From: Amaurobius ferox
Lineage: Eukaryota; Arthropoda; Arachnida; Araneae; Amaurobiidae
NCBI GenBank assembly: GCA_951213105.1
Contig: OX578138.1
Coordinates: 68,814,537-68,878,536 of the forward strand
Reading direction: 5' to 3'
DNA: 64,000 nucleotides
Shown here: positions 34,218 to 45,420 of the stretch, piece by piece
Layout of the letters: each line of letters begins with the position of its first letter
Position numbering within the stretch: position 1 is the stretch's first letter
Program-made: the position numbers and the translations under genes
Notes under the pieces: generated by a model
The model's database searches: none
What the model saw: only the letters and a program-made list of their open reading frames with translations
What the model was told of the DNA's origin: nothing

Positions 34218-34345
34218 TAACCTCAAAAATGTTTGATCAGGGATGCTTGAAACGTGCTCTCCTGTCGAAAACTCGAATTCGAATTTTCGACCCCGTCACA
34301 ATACTTTCCTTATACATTAGGTATATAAGGAAAGTAATAAGATTT
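33611..34345 (-). repeat. B-family repeat, copy B5, inverted
   Basis: Reverse complement of the B order: the right edge is the palindrome CTTTCCTTATACATTAG / TATATAAGGAAAG and CGACCCCGTCACAATA. The left edge is CAACACATGACCTTCCTTATA. It keeps GCCAAAT-type words (33770-33860). It faces B4 across 1.8 kb. Confidence 0.7.
34074..34212 (+). repeat. Long (CA)n microsatellite inside B5
   Basis: About 140 bp of CA repeats with scattered TA, GC and TT breaks. It is the counterpart of the (TG)n tract that every B copy carries at this place. The two frames it opens (TH repeats on plus, CV repeats on minus) are artefacts. Confidence 0.9.
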
Positions 34346-34710
34346 AGAGTGAGATATATTAACATAATGAAAAATAGATTAAAATTAAAAAAATAATAAA
34401 ATTTTAAAAGTAAAATTTAGAAAATATATATAAAGAAAATATATGAAAAGGAAAAAAAAATAGGCACATGGAAAACAAAAACAGAAATTTAGAATATTAT
34501 TTAGAAAAGAAAAATTAGAAAAAGTACAAATAAAAAGGGTCAAAAGAAAAAGAAAGAACCGGGAAAATGAGAAAATTTAACATAGCTTTTTTTTTCTTCT
34601 TTTTATACAGAAAATATGAAGGGAACACAATAAGTCCATACAAGTTAATAAGAATGAAATAAAGAAATAAAGGGATTCATTGATCAAAATTAATTGAGAG
34701 CAGGATCTAC
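34346..34710. other. A-rich, purine-biased low-complexity stretch
   Basis: 34350-34590 is built of AAAA, GAAAA and AGAAAG words on the plus strand with few pyrimidines. It has no coding meaning that I can see. Confidence 0.6.
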
Positions 34711-34919
34711 TCATAAGCTTAGGTTACTTTATTAGAAATGTTCATGGTAACAAGAATACAGTTTTTAATTTGATCTACTGAAGAGGGATTTGGACGAACT
34801 TTGGAGAACCAAATTGGTTTATTAGAGGGGGGAGGATTTGCAGAGATGAAAATTTTTAGATTTATTGCAAATACAGTTAAAGGTGGAGTTAATTTTGAAA
34901 AAGTATAGGTAATCAAGAA

Positions 34920-35345
34920 AGGTGCCATAGGAAGCTAACCTGGGGTAAAAATAGCAAAATGCTATCAGTCAGATTGTCAGTTGCAAGACATTAAAAAATG
35001 GAGAATGTAGAGTTCATTTCGAAAATAAGAGCTTGCAAATTCGTCACAGTAGCTCAACGGTAAAGTGTAGGTTGGCCAGTTCCAAGATCCAGGGTTCTAT
35101 TAACGGTTGGGGCAATAAGGTTCTTTACAGTTTCTAATTTTATAAATAATGGTTAACATAGTTACGAATATAGCATAAACACGTCTAGTAAAGACTTCAA
35201 TAATAATACTTCAATAGTAAAATACTTCAATAGTCGATTCTGCCCAATAGCTCAATTAGAAGAGCGTTAGCAAGTTAGTACAAAAATCGGTGGTTCGATT
35301 TCCGGTTGGAACAGCAAGGTTTTTTACAAAGTACCCTATAACTAT
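34920..35345 (+). mobile_element. T2 SINE pair (composite)
   Basis: Two tRNA-like heads follow each other: 35038-35110 (CAGTAGCTCAACGGTAAAGT, GGGTTCTATTAACGG) and 35240-35315 (CCAATAGCTCAATTAGAAGA, GGTGGTTCGATTTCCGG). The 5' stretch AAGCTAACCTGGGGTAAAAA and CAGTCAGATTGTCAG matches 42655-42705, and the same order of head plus GGTTCTTTACA recurs there. So this is a dispersed composite and not two random SINE hits. Confidence 0.65.
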
Positions 35346-36380
35346 ACAGTGTATACAAATTTGTAAATAGTTAATAAATAGGAAAGATAATAAATACTAC
35401 CATACATTGAAATTGTACCATTTGAAAAGAAACTGAGTCATTTGTGCAGAGCAGAGACCTGAGTCGGAACGGGTGCTCGCTGTTACCCGCTGACAACGCA
35501 CTTTGTGGTTATCCAAGATGCAGTACGGGTTTCGTTTGCATTTCAAGCTACGGGTTAGATTGGAGGTCAACTCGAAAAAATTACTTTTAAGAGATATGCC
35601 TTATAACATATGTTTTTAAGAATAACTGGATAAGTGCGTAAACGGAGTATACAAACTGTAAACAGCTGAAAACTGTGTATATTCATCTGATACTGAAAAT
35701 CTACTGAAATGAATTTTGCGTTATCAATTGCATTATCATTGCGGGTCACGCTTAGCGTATTTAGGACATACGTAGCGAATTCGGGTTTGGTTACGGGTCG
35801 ATAATTTAGTTTGTTTTGGGTTTGGGTAAGGTTGCAGATGCCGATCAAGTCAAAACCAATCCACGCAAGATCCGCGTATTCATGATTTGATTAATAATAT
35901 GTTTTTGGAGTGATTCCAGATGGCTATCATTTAGTTTCAAAAACTAATTGTTCTCCTATTTGCTTTGAAGTAAGATTGGTAATTTAATCCACTGAGAAAA
36001 TGTTAGAATCCTTAACGAAAACTGTTACTTTTCCTTGCTTTCAGGCTTTTCTACATTAATTTATTTTTAATTTTTGTTTCGTGATATTTTCCTTCCTGGG
36101 TTATTGGTTCAATTTTAAATTGACAGACATATTCATGCCTATGGTACGCCTCTGTCTTGTTATCCCGAAGATAGAAACTGCATTCTTCCTGCGAAACCGG
36201 TCGATATTCTTCATTAGTTGCATATGTTGTCACTAGTAAAATAGTTTTATTTGAGGTAAATTAAAATATAGCCCTTACTCAACTATTACCGTTAAATATC
36301 CACACACACAAGAAGAGCTGTTTAAATTTTCAACCACCTGCTTTATCTTTATTGCCTATTTCATCCACGGTGTTTCATTT
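35346..36380. other. DNA without recognised genes
   Basis: A GC-richer part at 35440-35560 (GGGTGCTCGCTGTTACCCGC) could be a diverged repeat. A 93-codon and a 60-codon minus frame show no motifs. Confidence 0.35.
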
Positions 36381-36630
36381 TCTTATTCTTGTTACAAACG
36401 TGTGATGCTATGCTGGTCCCTACGTTCAACAGGAAGCGAAATTTACCTGGAGAAACAGTATCGACCTTACCCGCCGGGGAATAGTATTTTTGTCTTTTTG
36501 GTGGCACGCTCCACAGGTAAGGCTAAGCATGAATTATTCCCACCGTAATATCGATTTCCCACTGACAGCTCGAATCTGGGCATTTATTTCGACGACTGCA
36601 ATAACCTGTGTTTGCATCAAAAGTGTCTTG
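36381..36630 (+). repeat. Family I fragment
   Basis: This is the close relative of 30290-30560 (CAGTATCGACCTTACCCGCC, GGCACGCTCCACAGGTAAGG, ATCGATTTCCCACTGACAGC). The overlapping 109-codon plus frame is not recognised. Confidence 0.55.
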
Positions 36631-36784
36631 GTGTTTTTATGTGCATTGCAACAAATAGAGTGTGCCTTTAAACATAGAATTATATTACCCTTTGTCGCAG
36701 ATATTGTATACCTGCTTTTATTTTCAGCTCGTTACATTTCTAGATATCCCACAAATACACGCAATTCTTCTCTTCAGTATGCAT

Positions 36785-37640
36785 TTATCACTTTCCCTGC
36801 AATACATGGAAATATATAGGTATTGCAAAGTATTGGAATCGTGTCGAAAATTGTACCTTGGGTTTTGGAAATCAAAAATCTGTCGAAAATCGATCTACAC
36901 AATTTGGGACCTCTAAAATACGAAGAAACTATTGTCGAAAAACTGTGCATGACGTCTGTGTGTGGGTGGATCTGTGCGTGTGGGTGGATTTGTACGTGTG
37001 GGTGAATCTGTGCATGTGGGTGAATCTGTGCGTGTGTGGTTTTGTGCGTGTTTGGTTTTGTGCGATGGAGCTCTATGTGTGAGTGGTTCTGTGTGTGGGT
37101 GGTTGTGTCTGTGTGTCTGTCTGTACAATACATGTATCTACTCTAACTCAAAGTCTAATTGACCGAATTTCATTGAATTTAGTAGATTAGTCAGTTGTAG
37201 ATTATCCTGCTGCTGATTAGATTTTAGTACGATTCTAAAAAGAAACCTGCCTTTTTACGAAATGGCCCCTCAAAAATAGTCAAAATCTAAAATAAAATAC
37301 TACATATGCTCAAAAGTATCAGTTAAATGCGAGTTTTATACGCAAGTTTTGACTATGAAAGGAATAAAACTAATCCCATTACTCTAGGACTAACCGTTCT
37401 CGAGATAATTTAGTTTTTTCCGTATTTTTGCTGGCCTTCTTTAAAAATACGTCCCATTACCAAATGAAAAGAATAATTGAATTAAAAGTGCCAATTCAGT
37501 GTAATTTCAAAAGATTATGCATGTTATTTTGTGCAAATAAACTCAATGTAATGAATTATTTAAGAAATAAAGAAGAAATGAAATTGAATTTGTAGAGAAA
37601 GTCATATGCTGCCTACATAAGATTTTTTTTTTTATTTTCT
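36785..37640 (+). repeat. B-related repeat (subfamily B', copy 2)
   Basis: It begins at CACTTTCCCTGCAATACATG with a partner GTATTGCAAAGTATTGGA, passes a (GTGTGTGG)-type tract at 36956-37128, and ends GAGAAAGTCATATGCTGCCT then ATAAGATTTTTTTT. The order and many words match 14487-15085, while the end matches the standard B end. It therefore links subfamily B' to B. Confidence 0.65.
36956..37128 (+). repeat. Minisatellite GTGGGTGAATCTGTGC
   Basis: Units of about 18 bp (GTGTGGGTGGATCTGTGC) repeat with drift, then decay to plain GT. Four overlapping frames in this tract (HPHAQI repeats, VWV repeats) are artefacts of the repeat. Confidence 0.75.
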
Positions 37641-37665
37641 TGAATACATTGAAATTAACTGATTT

Positions 37666-37742
37666 CTCAGCAAAGAATCAAACTCCCGATCTGCGACCGA
37701 CAAGATGACTTGACGTCCAATTCAATGAGCTACTAAGATAAA
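37666..37742 (-). mobile_element. tRNA-like SINE head
   Basis: On the minus strand it reads CTTAGTAGCTCATTGAATTG as the A-box side and GGGAGTTTGATTC as the B box, about 50 bases apart. It is degenerate and lies next to a T-rich run, so it is a SINE relic and not a functional tRNA. Confidence 0.45.
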
Positions 37743-37767
37743 CTTTCTGCATTTTTAAGTAAACTAT

Positions 37768-39531
37768 GTGGGGAGGTGAAATTTGCATACAAACACTAAT
37801 ACTACTTACCCATAGCGCCCCCTAGTTGAACCTGTAAACGTTAAGCAGGATTCGAAAAGATCAAAGTACATTGAGTTACACTAAAATAAACAGTCGATTT
37901 TTGTGGCCACTACACATTTATTTAAACACATGAAATATTCAACTTTAACAACACTAATAAACACACAGTTACATTACACTGAATCTACTCAGCTGGACGT
38001 CCGGATGTACGGGCTAATTAATACATTGCTATTAATTTCTCATTATTTTTAAATTCAAGTAATGCAGTACGGAAAATTTCCACAGCCTAAATTAATACTA
38101 ATACTTGGATTATATTTACATACAAATAACTCATGATAATACAATTGAACTTAATATTTACCATACCTCCTCCCAGATGAGATGCCTAGTCATCCAACAT
38201 TGATCTGTCACAGATCCTGGTGAAAAAAAGTCGGTCATTCAATTAAAAAAAACACAGTTCGTACGGACGCACGGTTTGTTGGAGTTGTCTCAGAATTCAG
38301 GATACCATCGCGGGAAAACACGGAATCAGTAATGATAGTTTGCTACATTCTCCTCCTCCCAATTGTCGGTTTGGCCCAGCGGTTCCTGGAGAATCGGCAA
38401 CTACGTACAGACTGATGCCGGTTGGGTCGCATTCGGCATGAACTTTACGGTGGCATTCCTCACACATACCGTACTGATGACTGCTGTAGCACTCAGCTGA
38501 CGCGTGACGCGTGCTGCATAGAGGTCCAAGGTTGGAACCTCGCAAACGCTCCGCTCATGTCGACTCGGTCGTGAGGTGAGCTCGACACTGCTGTCGAGTA
38601 CCATTCTTGCAGTACACACAGTTGTCACGGCTTAAATGTAGTATAAGGGTCCAAAGGGGTAGCCTCCACTACGCCGTCTATTTTCAGAGCTGTGTGGTAC
38701 TGCGTGTCAAAAGTGGCGAAGTCCTCGCTGTTCTTAGGACCTCCACGGCGCGATGAAAGCAACTCTCGATCTGGCTATGCCCTAGCACGATTTGTCTTAG
38801 AGCGACCATAAACTTGGCTGCGCTGGACTACGAGCTACATCTAAGTGTACGTGGTCGCAACGGGTAAAACAAGGCTTTGGTTCCGTGCATTGGGCTGTCG
38901 CTTCAGAGGGGCAGCGAACACCGTGCCTAAAACTGAATCAAAATGCATATCGGATCGAGCTTCGAAACTAGTGCGGATACACTTGGAGACCTACTCTCAC
39001 GAAATCAGCACTGAGTCTAATTTTTACATTTAAAAAAAAAATCCCTTCAGATTTTTAAAACGGGGGGAACAACATTATGGTGGAAGTCACCTTATCTTCT
39101 CATTCGATGTTTCACGATGGGCGAGAAAAAGGGCGGTTCAATTTCGACTCATTTTATTGGCCACCGAAGTGACGCTCATTTCTTATGCGTCCCAATAAAT
39201 AATGACGACCGGGGGGTTCCCACAGCCTGGAGGTCCCGGATCGGGCCTCAATGTGAGCCATACCTGACAGGAGCTATGAATTTCTAGAGATTTGTAGTTT
39301 TGCGCTTTGACATTTGTTTTTATGAACATTTACAACCCGTGTCAATGTGCATTTAAACCATGGCGCCACATCAGTCCCATCCTGTCTGTGAGAAGGCATC
39401 GCTATAGAACATATACCATACACATTTATATATTGAGTAATTGCTACTCCCGCCCCCTTTCATTAATGGGCTAACCTGGGAGTGAAACATACTTGCACCT
39501 AAGTGCCAAATATATGTTATGCATAATAACA
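37768..39531 (+). mobile_element. Solo-LTR-like element F2 (1.76 kb)
   Basis: It starts TGTGGGGAGGTG and ends CATAATAACA, with a perfect 5-bp target duplication AACTA at 37763-37767 and 39532-39536. TG/CA ends plus a 5-bp duplication are standard for LTR retrotransposons. It is collinear with F1: GTGGCCACTACACATTTATT, a GC-rich middle with GGCCCAGCGG and CTACGTACAG, then CCTGACAGGAGCTATGAATT. Frames inside (38297-38545, 38401-38628, 38845-39033) resemble no retroviral-type protein. An LTR of this size is long for the class. Confidence 0.75.
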
Positions 39532-39536
39532 AACTA

Positions 39537-40780
39537 CACATTATATCTTTAGATTTCAGATTGATCTCTGTCTTCTAATCTTTGGATCCTCCTCATTCGT
39601 CTGCTTTTTCACCCAAGCGCGTTTATCTTAGCAATATGTTAGATTTCAAATCTGCTATAGATCGTAGAATTCTAGGAAAAATTCAACTTTTTTACTATTA
39701 AGACCAATATATATAACTCTCGTGATGAAGTAAATCGAGTGTTACAGTAAAGGACTCATTCATGTTGCAGCTGAGAATAAAGTTAACAAAATTGTTCTAT
39801 CCAGTCAATACTCTGGATATTAATCTACAATATCTAACGAGTCTACAATATCTATTGAGCTACTAAGACAATTAGGTTTACTTATATATTTGAAGTTGAC
39901 CTTACAACGCCTACTTCAGAATTTGAATTGTATTCGTTAAACTGGAAAATTTCAGTATTTATGTTTTGAAGAAGAAGAGCAGTATATCTATTAGACAAGT
40001 ATAAAATCTGAGTTATCAACGCAAATGCATTTTATGGCAGATTTTCTAAAATAATTTGTGTTATATGTACAGAAATTTATGAGAATTAAGTTCGCAGATC
40101 CACTGTGTGAAGAAACAATTAAAATGGCAATTAGAATTCACCTTCAAAATTATCTGCCGTAAAAAGATTTCACACAAGAAATTTATTCAAAATTTCACAA
40201 TATATTTACTAGGAGTAGAAAATCTTGTAAATGCATTCATTTTATATGGAATCTCATGAGAACACACACTCTTTATAGAAAAACACAACTTTGAGTAAAA
40301 GTAACTGACCGTGTCAGAAATATTCAAATTTTACGAAAAACTTTTAAGGTGCCTCTAGACTTGGTGCCATCTTATTGTCGATATTAACACCAGCGTTTCG
40401 TGCTCAAATATCTGCGAAAACTACAACATACTTATCAGAAAAGCGAAACTGTAAGTGTCTGAGTAAAAAACTTTATCTAGGTATCAGCATCCTACAGGCT
40501 CCCTTCTCTCTCTCCCCAAAGGTACACTCCATATCATTACTGCTTTCAACCACCTGAGTGGTTCAGAGGGCCTTGGGCCGGGCGTTCCCGACCTGACAAA
40601 TTTTCTGTCATTGAATTTCTTCTTGCATCAGGTGATTCGACGGTTGTCTCTGTGGGACACAAAAAGTTAAAGTTGAACTTTAGCTTAATTTATCATTAAC
40701 ATATCTATATTTTATCTTTTAACATGGCCGTAAAATCGTACATAGTGGACTCCATTATTAAATTCTTACAATGCATTGTA
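39537..40780. other. DNA without recognised genes
   Basis: No gene is supported. A 60-codon plus frame at 40375-40557 and a GC-richer patch around 40550-40650 (GGGCCGGGCGTTCCCGACC) are noted only. Confidence 0.35.
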
Positions 40781-41780
40781 TGCCGCTATTAACCCTCCAA
40801 TTATTATCTTTCGCGCGAGTTCTGTAAAAGAATAATTAATTTAGTACTAAATGGATTATACCATTTTAACTTTAACAATAAACCATTTATTAGCAACATA
40901 AATACTTAATTACTCAATTACAACAATTACTCATCTCATTAATTATTCCATCGGAAGAAGAGACCATGTGAGACCAGTATTAAAATGCCTAAAATATAGT
41001 TAGGACCAGATATCATATATGAGGAACACATACCTTCAAGTCTGTCTTGGACTTTGTTAGAAGCACGTACTTATTGTCGTCCTTATTACTAACATTAACA
41101 CGCAGTGTAATGCACCGACACGTAAATTCGTCGATCATATTGTACTGCTGACTCCAACACTCGCACTTATGTCATTCTCGTAGTCATATCTGTATTCGCC
41201 AAGTCATACGTAAGTCATAATGTCGAACAAGTATTCTCCATCATCGTCGTAATATCATAATGTCGCACGAGTATATTTCTTTAACAGAGTATTATCATCG
41301 TTCTAGTCATAATGGCGAACTGTTACAATCTGTTGCCACCATTCTCACCAACTCATCGGTCTTATTGTGATGCCGCGAACTCTTATTCCCTACGAGTGTC
41401 GCTCTTAAGTCACAGGTTGTGGCTCTTTTTCCTCGGGACTGCCACTCTCCCTTTGCTTTGATTGGCAGTCTTCACAGCGGCGCCACAAGCATCTTCTCCA
41501 TTGAACAGCATTTTTATCCAATGTCGTTACTTGACATTTTCTTAAGAGTTCGACCCTCCTCTGTCTTGACACCCGTAAATTTATGATTTTCTGACCTTTG
41601 GGTTCACGTGTCGTAAACACTGGCGTCATTCAGACTGGAAGTATTATTTGACGTTTGAGACACAATAAATTAATTACTGGCATAAAACTGTCTCACCAAA
41701 ATACGTGTGAGATCTATTTCTGGTCTCACAGTCACTACTAAATTATATTTTCGCACTGGAGGGCACTGTTTTTATTGTAC
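40781..41780 (+). mobile_element. G-family LTR-like repeat, copy G1
   Basis: It starts TGCCGCTATTAACCCTCC. Shared landmarks with G2 and G3 are CCATTTTAACTTTAA, ATGTGAGACCAG, ACACATACCTTCAAGTCTGTC and, near the right end, GGCGTCATTCAGACTG then a TCTGGTCTCACA-type end. The TG start and the spread of single copies suggest solo LTRs, but I could not fix a target duplication. The 74-codon minus frame at 41405-41629 is not recognised. Confidence 0.5.
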
Positions 41781-42236
41781 TGTAATAATTTTGAAACATA
41801 GATGTCCATTTTGAGTCTTATAACTTAAAATGTATTGCCTTGAACTCACTTATAAAACTTATGTAGCTTTTGGGGGAGTCAATGCGTTTCTATTTATCTG
41901 ATACACGTATACTTTAATGTTTCCAACCATCAAGTATTACTTATTTAAGATATTCCAAGAGAATACCCTAATTTCCGTTTTGCGTCATTACATACTATAT
42001 GATCAGAGACTATACATAGTACTATATGATAGTGAGAAATTAATAAGTGAGCTGTTTGTATTTAAGTGAAGTTTTATGAAATTATATTCTATTAATTTGT
42101 GTTTTAAGAACATTATATTTAATTATCCGTTTAACTCACGTTTATGACAGTGTTCCAAATTCTGATTTCTTTATAATTCAATTGTGAATTATTTTAATAG
42201 AATAGTAAATAAGTTGCCCATACATTGAAACCTAAA

Positions 42237-42280
42237 ACAAGATATAGGACAAGATATAGGACAAGATATAGGATAAACAA
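42237..42280 (+). repeat. Short tandem repeat GACAAGATATAG
   Basis: About three copies of ACAAGATATAGG follow each other, then decay into AAACAAGATAGG. No further role is visible. Confidence 0.85.
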
Positions 42281-42389
42281 GATAGGTCTATATGAGCGCC
42301 CCCTTAGTCATAACCCTGGCTCGACACAGGCATAGGTTATTCTACATTATTCTTAGAATTGTAAAGTCTACTTCGATGATAAGAGTTTG

Positions 42390-42560
42390 CAATTCCATTC
42401 CAGTAGCTCAGTTGGGAGAGCGTTGGCTGGTCAGTTCCATAGTTCGAGTCCTGGCTGGGATGAAGTTCCTTCACATGGCGCCCGAACTAATTAATCATGC
42501 AGGTTAGTGCAATGATATTGGAGATCTGAAAGTGGCCCTATATAGTACAATGAGCATGGA
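42390..42560 (+). mobile_element. T2 tRNA-derived SINE with tRNA-like fold
   Basis: The head at 42397-42461 keeps a 7-bp acceptor-like stem (ATTCCAG with CTGGGAT), an A box (TAGCTCAGTTGGGAGAGC) and a B-box-like AGTTCGAGTCC. The T stem is mismatched and the anticodon arm does not fold well, so it is not a working tRNA. The T2 body follows (GTTCCTTCACATGGCGCCCG, GATATTGGAGATCTGAAAG). Confidence 0.7.
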
Positions 42561-42639
42561 ATCAGTGGATTCTGGAAGATTGGGTGCATATTTCAAATCA
42601 GGAGATTAACTATCACGCAGGATACTAAGAGGGATAAAA

Positions 42640-42870
42640 ATACTAGTATCAGGAGGCTAACCTGAGGTAAAAATAGCAGGAGGTGGTCAGTCAGATTGTC
42701 AAATTGCACGTCAATCTGGTTTTAAAGAGGATAAATCAGAGTCCACTCCAAGAGCTTGCGATTTCGCCCAATACCTCAATTAGAAAAAAGTCGGCAGGTC
42801 AGTAAAAAAATCCGTGGTTCGAGTTCCGGCTCGGACATCAAGATTCTTTACTGAATGTTTCAGATATGGT
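42640..42870 (+). mobile_element. T2 SINE composite, second copy
   Basis: It matches 34920-35345: GGCTAACCTGAGGTAAAAAT, CAGTCAGATTGTCA, CCAAGAGCTTGCGATTTCG, a head with CCAATACCTCAATTAG, and a B box GTGGTTCGAGTTCCGG, then AAGATTCTTTAC. Only one head is present here, against two at 35 kb. Confidence 0.65.
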
Positions 42871-44054
42871 CACTAGCTAGGTTCAGTAAATAGTAGTCTT
42901 GTCCCTGACGAAGTACATGGTTTGAAAAGTTTCAATAGGTTATTAACACAAAAGATATGGGAACTTATTGCCTGTTTCAGTAATACTGAAAAAAAGGACT
43001 TGAAACCACGATTTGACATAATTCTAGGCACGTAGAGGCCGGAGAATTATTTGCATTAGTAATTCTTAGTCCTTATTTTGGGGATTTTGATTCCTTTAGC
43101 TATTTTGTTTTCAGAAGCTTTATTGTCGTGATGAAAATGTGTCGAATTTCCCCTTTTAAAATAATCGATCCAATTCCCTACGTTTTTTTATCATAATTGG
43201 CTTTATACATGATTTAGTTTATCCAGTTTTTCGTTATTTGTTACCATAGACTGTTCACGACGAAACGATATCGTGACGATACATACTCAGTTGTTCCTCA
43301 TAATGTGGTTTGTCACACAACTAATGTTTTTTCCGGCTCTATTCATCCTGAACATCAAGAAATATATAATTCTCATAGCGCTGTTATCATATGACTTTCT
43401 TGGGTACAATGTAGAAACAACGTCACAATATTTTAAGTATGTTTGGTATAGAGAAGCATGTTTCAATTATCAGCGAATACGTAGTAGGCGAGCATTACAC
43501 CGTTGAGCAAAAGGCGTCTCCAGCGCATTTAGTACTTCGTTATGAAAATTACACTGCAATACACTCATCCTATCAAAGAGGATGATTAATACATTACATA
43601 ACAGCGCAAACAGAACACGAGGAATTTTAATGAAGTAGAAACAGACCATAACGGAGGTCTCTATGTTATGTATTTAATTTATTCATTTGAGGGTATTTGA
43701 TATCAATTCCTAGTGTCCCAGTGGCAGTTGCAATAATTGATTTGAATCCGGTTGATAAAGTGGTAGTTATGGTAATTGGTTTGATTCGCATTTGTAGTTC
43801 TTGCTGATATGCCTGACGTTCTGCAATGATTTACATGCTAAATTCTTTGAGCATCCATTTCATTTTTTGTGGATTCTATCTGGTAATGAAATTTTGATGA
43901 TAATTTACAGTATCAGAAGATAATTCGAAAAAAGTCTGGTCATATTTCTATAGTCACCATTTTGAGTGTTATATACGTGCAGAGTTTGACCCAGGAGCTG
44001 ACACATGGTAGACCATTCAAAAAACTATCCTTGAGCAAAATATTATATCTGCAG
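42871..44054. other. AT-rich DNA without recognised genes
   Basis: A 77-codon plus frame (43273-43506) starts with a hydrophobic run (QLFLIMWFVTQLMFF) but has no family features. Two ~37-bp words with TTTGAATCCGG / TTTGATTCGC near 43725-43800 form a weak direct repeat. Confidence 0.35.
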
Positions 44055-44056
44055 TA

Positions 44057-44910
44057 CAGGGTGTCCCAAAAAGATTGAAACGCGCTTTAATTCTTTACCT
44101 GTTGGAGATAAGTGGGCAATGTGGATTGTAAAAATGTTGAAAGTAAGGAGGAAATAAGACTACGTTAATGAAATAGTCCTGCCATTAATTTTAAAAAAGT
44201 TACACTTTTTAAATTTTTATACGACCCCCTTAGACAAATTTGGTCAATCAGAATATTTTTATTTTTAATGCAACAAGATCATTAAAAAAACAGCATATCA
44301 GTATCTTTAAAATTGAGCGAGTTGTATCTAATTGAAAATTGAACATTGTGAATAGGGACCATATATCAAATTAAAAATGTAAATTTGTGACATATCAGAA
44401 AAAAGGTAAAACTGTATGATAATTTCAATTATGTGTCCCAACCGCGTAGTGAGTACCACTGCTTTATATGATCCCTATCTGTGCAATGCTTTATTTAAAT
44501 GCATTTGTTACAAAACATTTCGACACATATTAATGTGTTTTTGATCTAAACAATTGCCATCGTCAATTTGCTTAGATCCCTATTTTCACTGATGAAACAG
44601 CCATTCATATAGTACGAAAAGTGGCATAAGTCAGATTTTTTCCTTTATCATAATCAGTTGATTTTAAAGATACAGATATGCGGAGTTTTTTTAGTGATCT
44701 TGTTGCATTAAAAATAAAAATTTTCTGATTGACCAAATTTGTCTAATGGAGTCGTATAAAAATTTAAAAAGTGTAACTTTTCAAAAATTAATGGGAGGAC
44801 TATTTCATTAACGTTATTCCCTACCTTACTTTCAACGGTTAAGCAATTTGCATTGCCCACTTATCTCCAACAAGTAAAGAATTGCGTTTCAATCTTTTTG
44901 GGACACCTTG
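44057..44910 (+). mobile_element. E-family inverted-repeat element E2, intact (854 bp)
   Basis: The ends are CAGGGTGTCCCAAAAAGATT and its inverted partner (right end AATCTTTTTGGGACACCTTG), flanked by TA on both sides (44055-44056 and 44911-44912). The inverted repeats extend about 240 bp inward with few differences. The middle (GAGTACCACTGCTTTATATGAT, GTCAATTTGCTTAGATCCC) matches the right half of E1. There is no coding frame; it would depend on a mariner-type transposase supplied elsewhere. Confidence 0.85.
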
Positions 44911-45324
44911 TATACTACTACTATTTTATAAATATTACGTCATCACTTGTGTTTCAACAACTCAGAGTGGGTCTTGATTTTCCCAATAATTTTCTCCAAA
45001 TAATCATTCTAAATGCTATCGTTCTCCAATGTCTCACATCAAAGGTCTCATAGTCCTTCTGCACATAAAACAACCATCTTAGTTTAAATGAAGATTACCT
45101 ACAAAGATTACACTACACGTCAATATTAAATTAAATGTCAACCAATTCGAAATTTTTGTTTGCATATAAAAAGTATACTCAAAATTCACATGTAAATCCT
45201 ATCAGTTCAGAGTTATACCATTTTAATTAAATGCTGAGACAATTGTGCTATAACACCATCCTTTATTTTGATACTTTTCTTTATAAGAATGATTGGACAA
45301 AAATACAAATTATAAGTTGATTAT

Positions 45325-45420
45325 TGTTTAATGATATTACTTAAAGTTCTATTATTATTTAATTATATTACTTAAAGTTCTATTATTATTTTATTATATT
45401 ACTTAAAGCTCCAATAAGTT
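45325..45420 (+). repeat. 33-bp tandem repeat, three units
   Basis: The unit is TATTACTTAAAGTTCTATTA with a T/A-rich remainder, repeated three times and ending in TTACTTAAAGCTCC. It lies in AT-rich DNA. Confidence 0.8.

Noticed and set aside
34006..34236. Histidine/threonine-repeat and cysteine/valine-repeat open frames over the (CA)n tract
   Set aside because: They are produced by the dinucleotide repeat on each strand and have no coding features.
36445..36600. Possible U1 snRNA-like sequence (TTTACCTGG, then ATCGATTTCCC)
   Set aside because: Only short words agree. The stem-loop sequences and the Sm site of U1 are missing, and the family I copies do not keep pairing.
36774..37162. Several overlapping frames with HPHAQI or VWV repeats
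   Set aside because: They follow the 18-bp GT-rich minisatellite; four overlapping frames on two strands cannot all be real and none has a motif.
42397..42461. Functional tRNA gene
   Set aside because: The acceptor stem pairs, but the T stem and anticodon arm do not, and the T2 SINE body follows directly.
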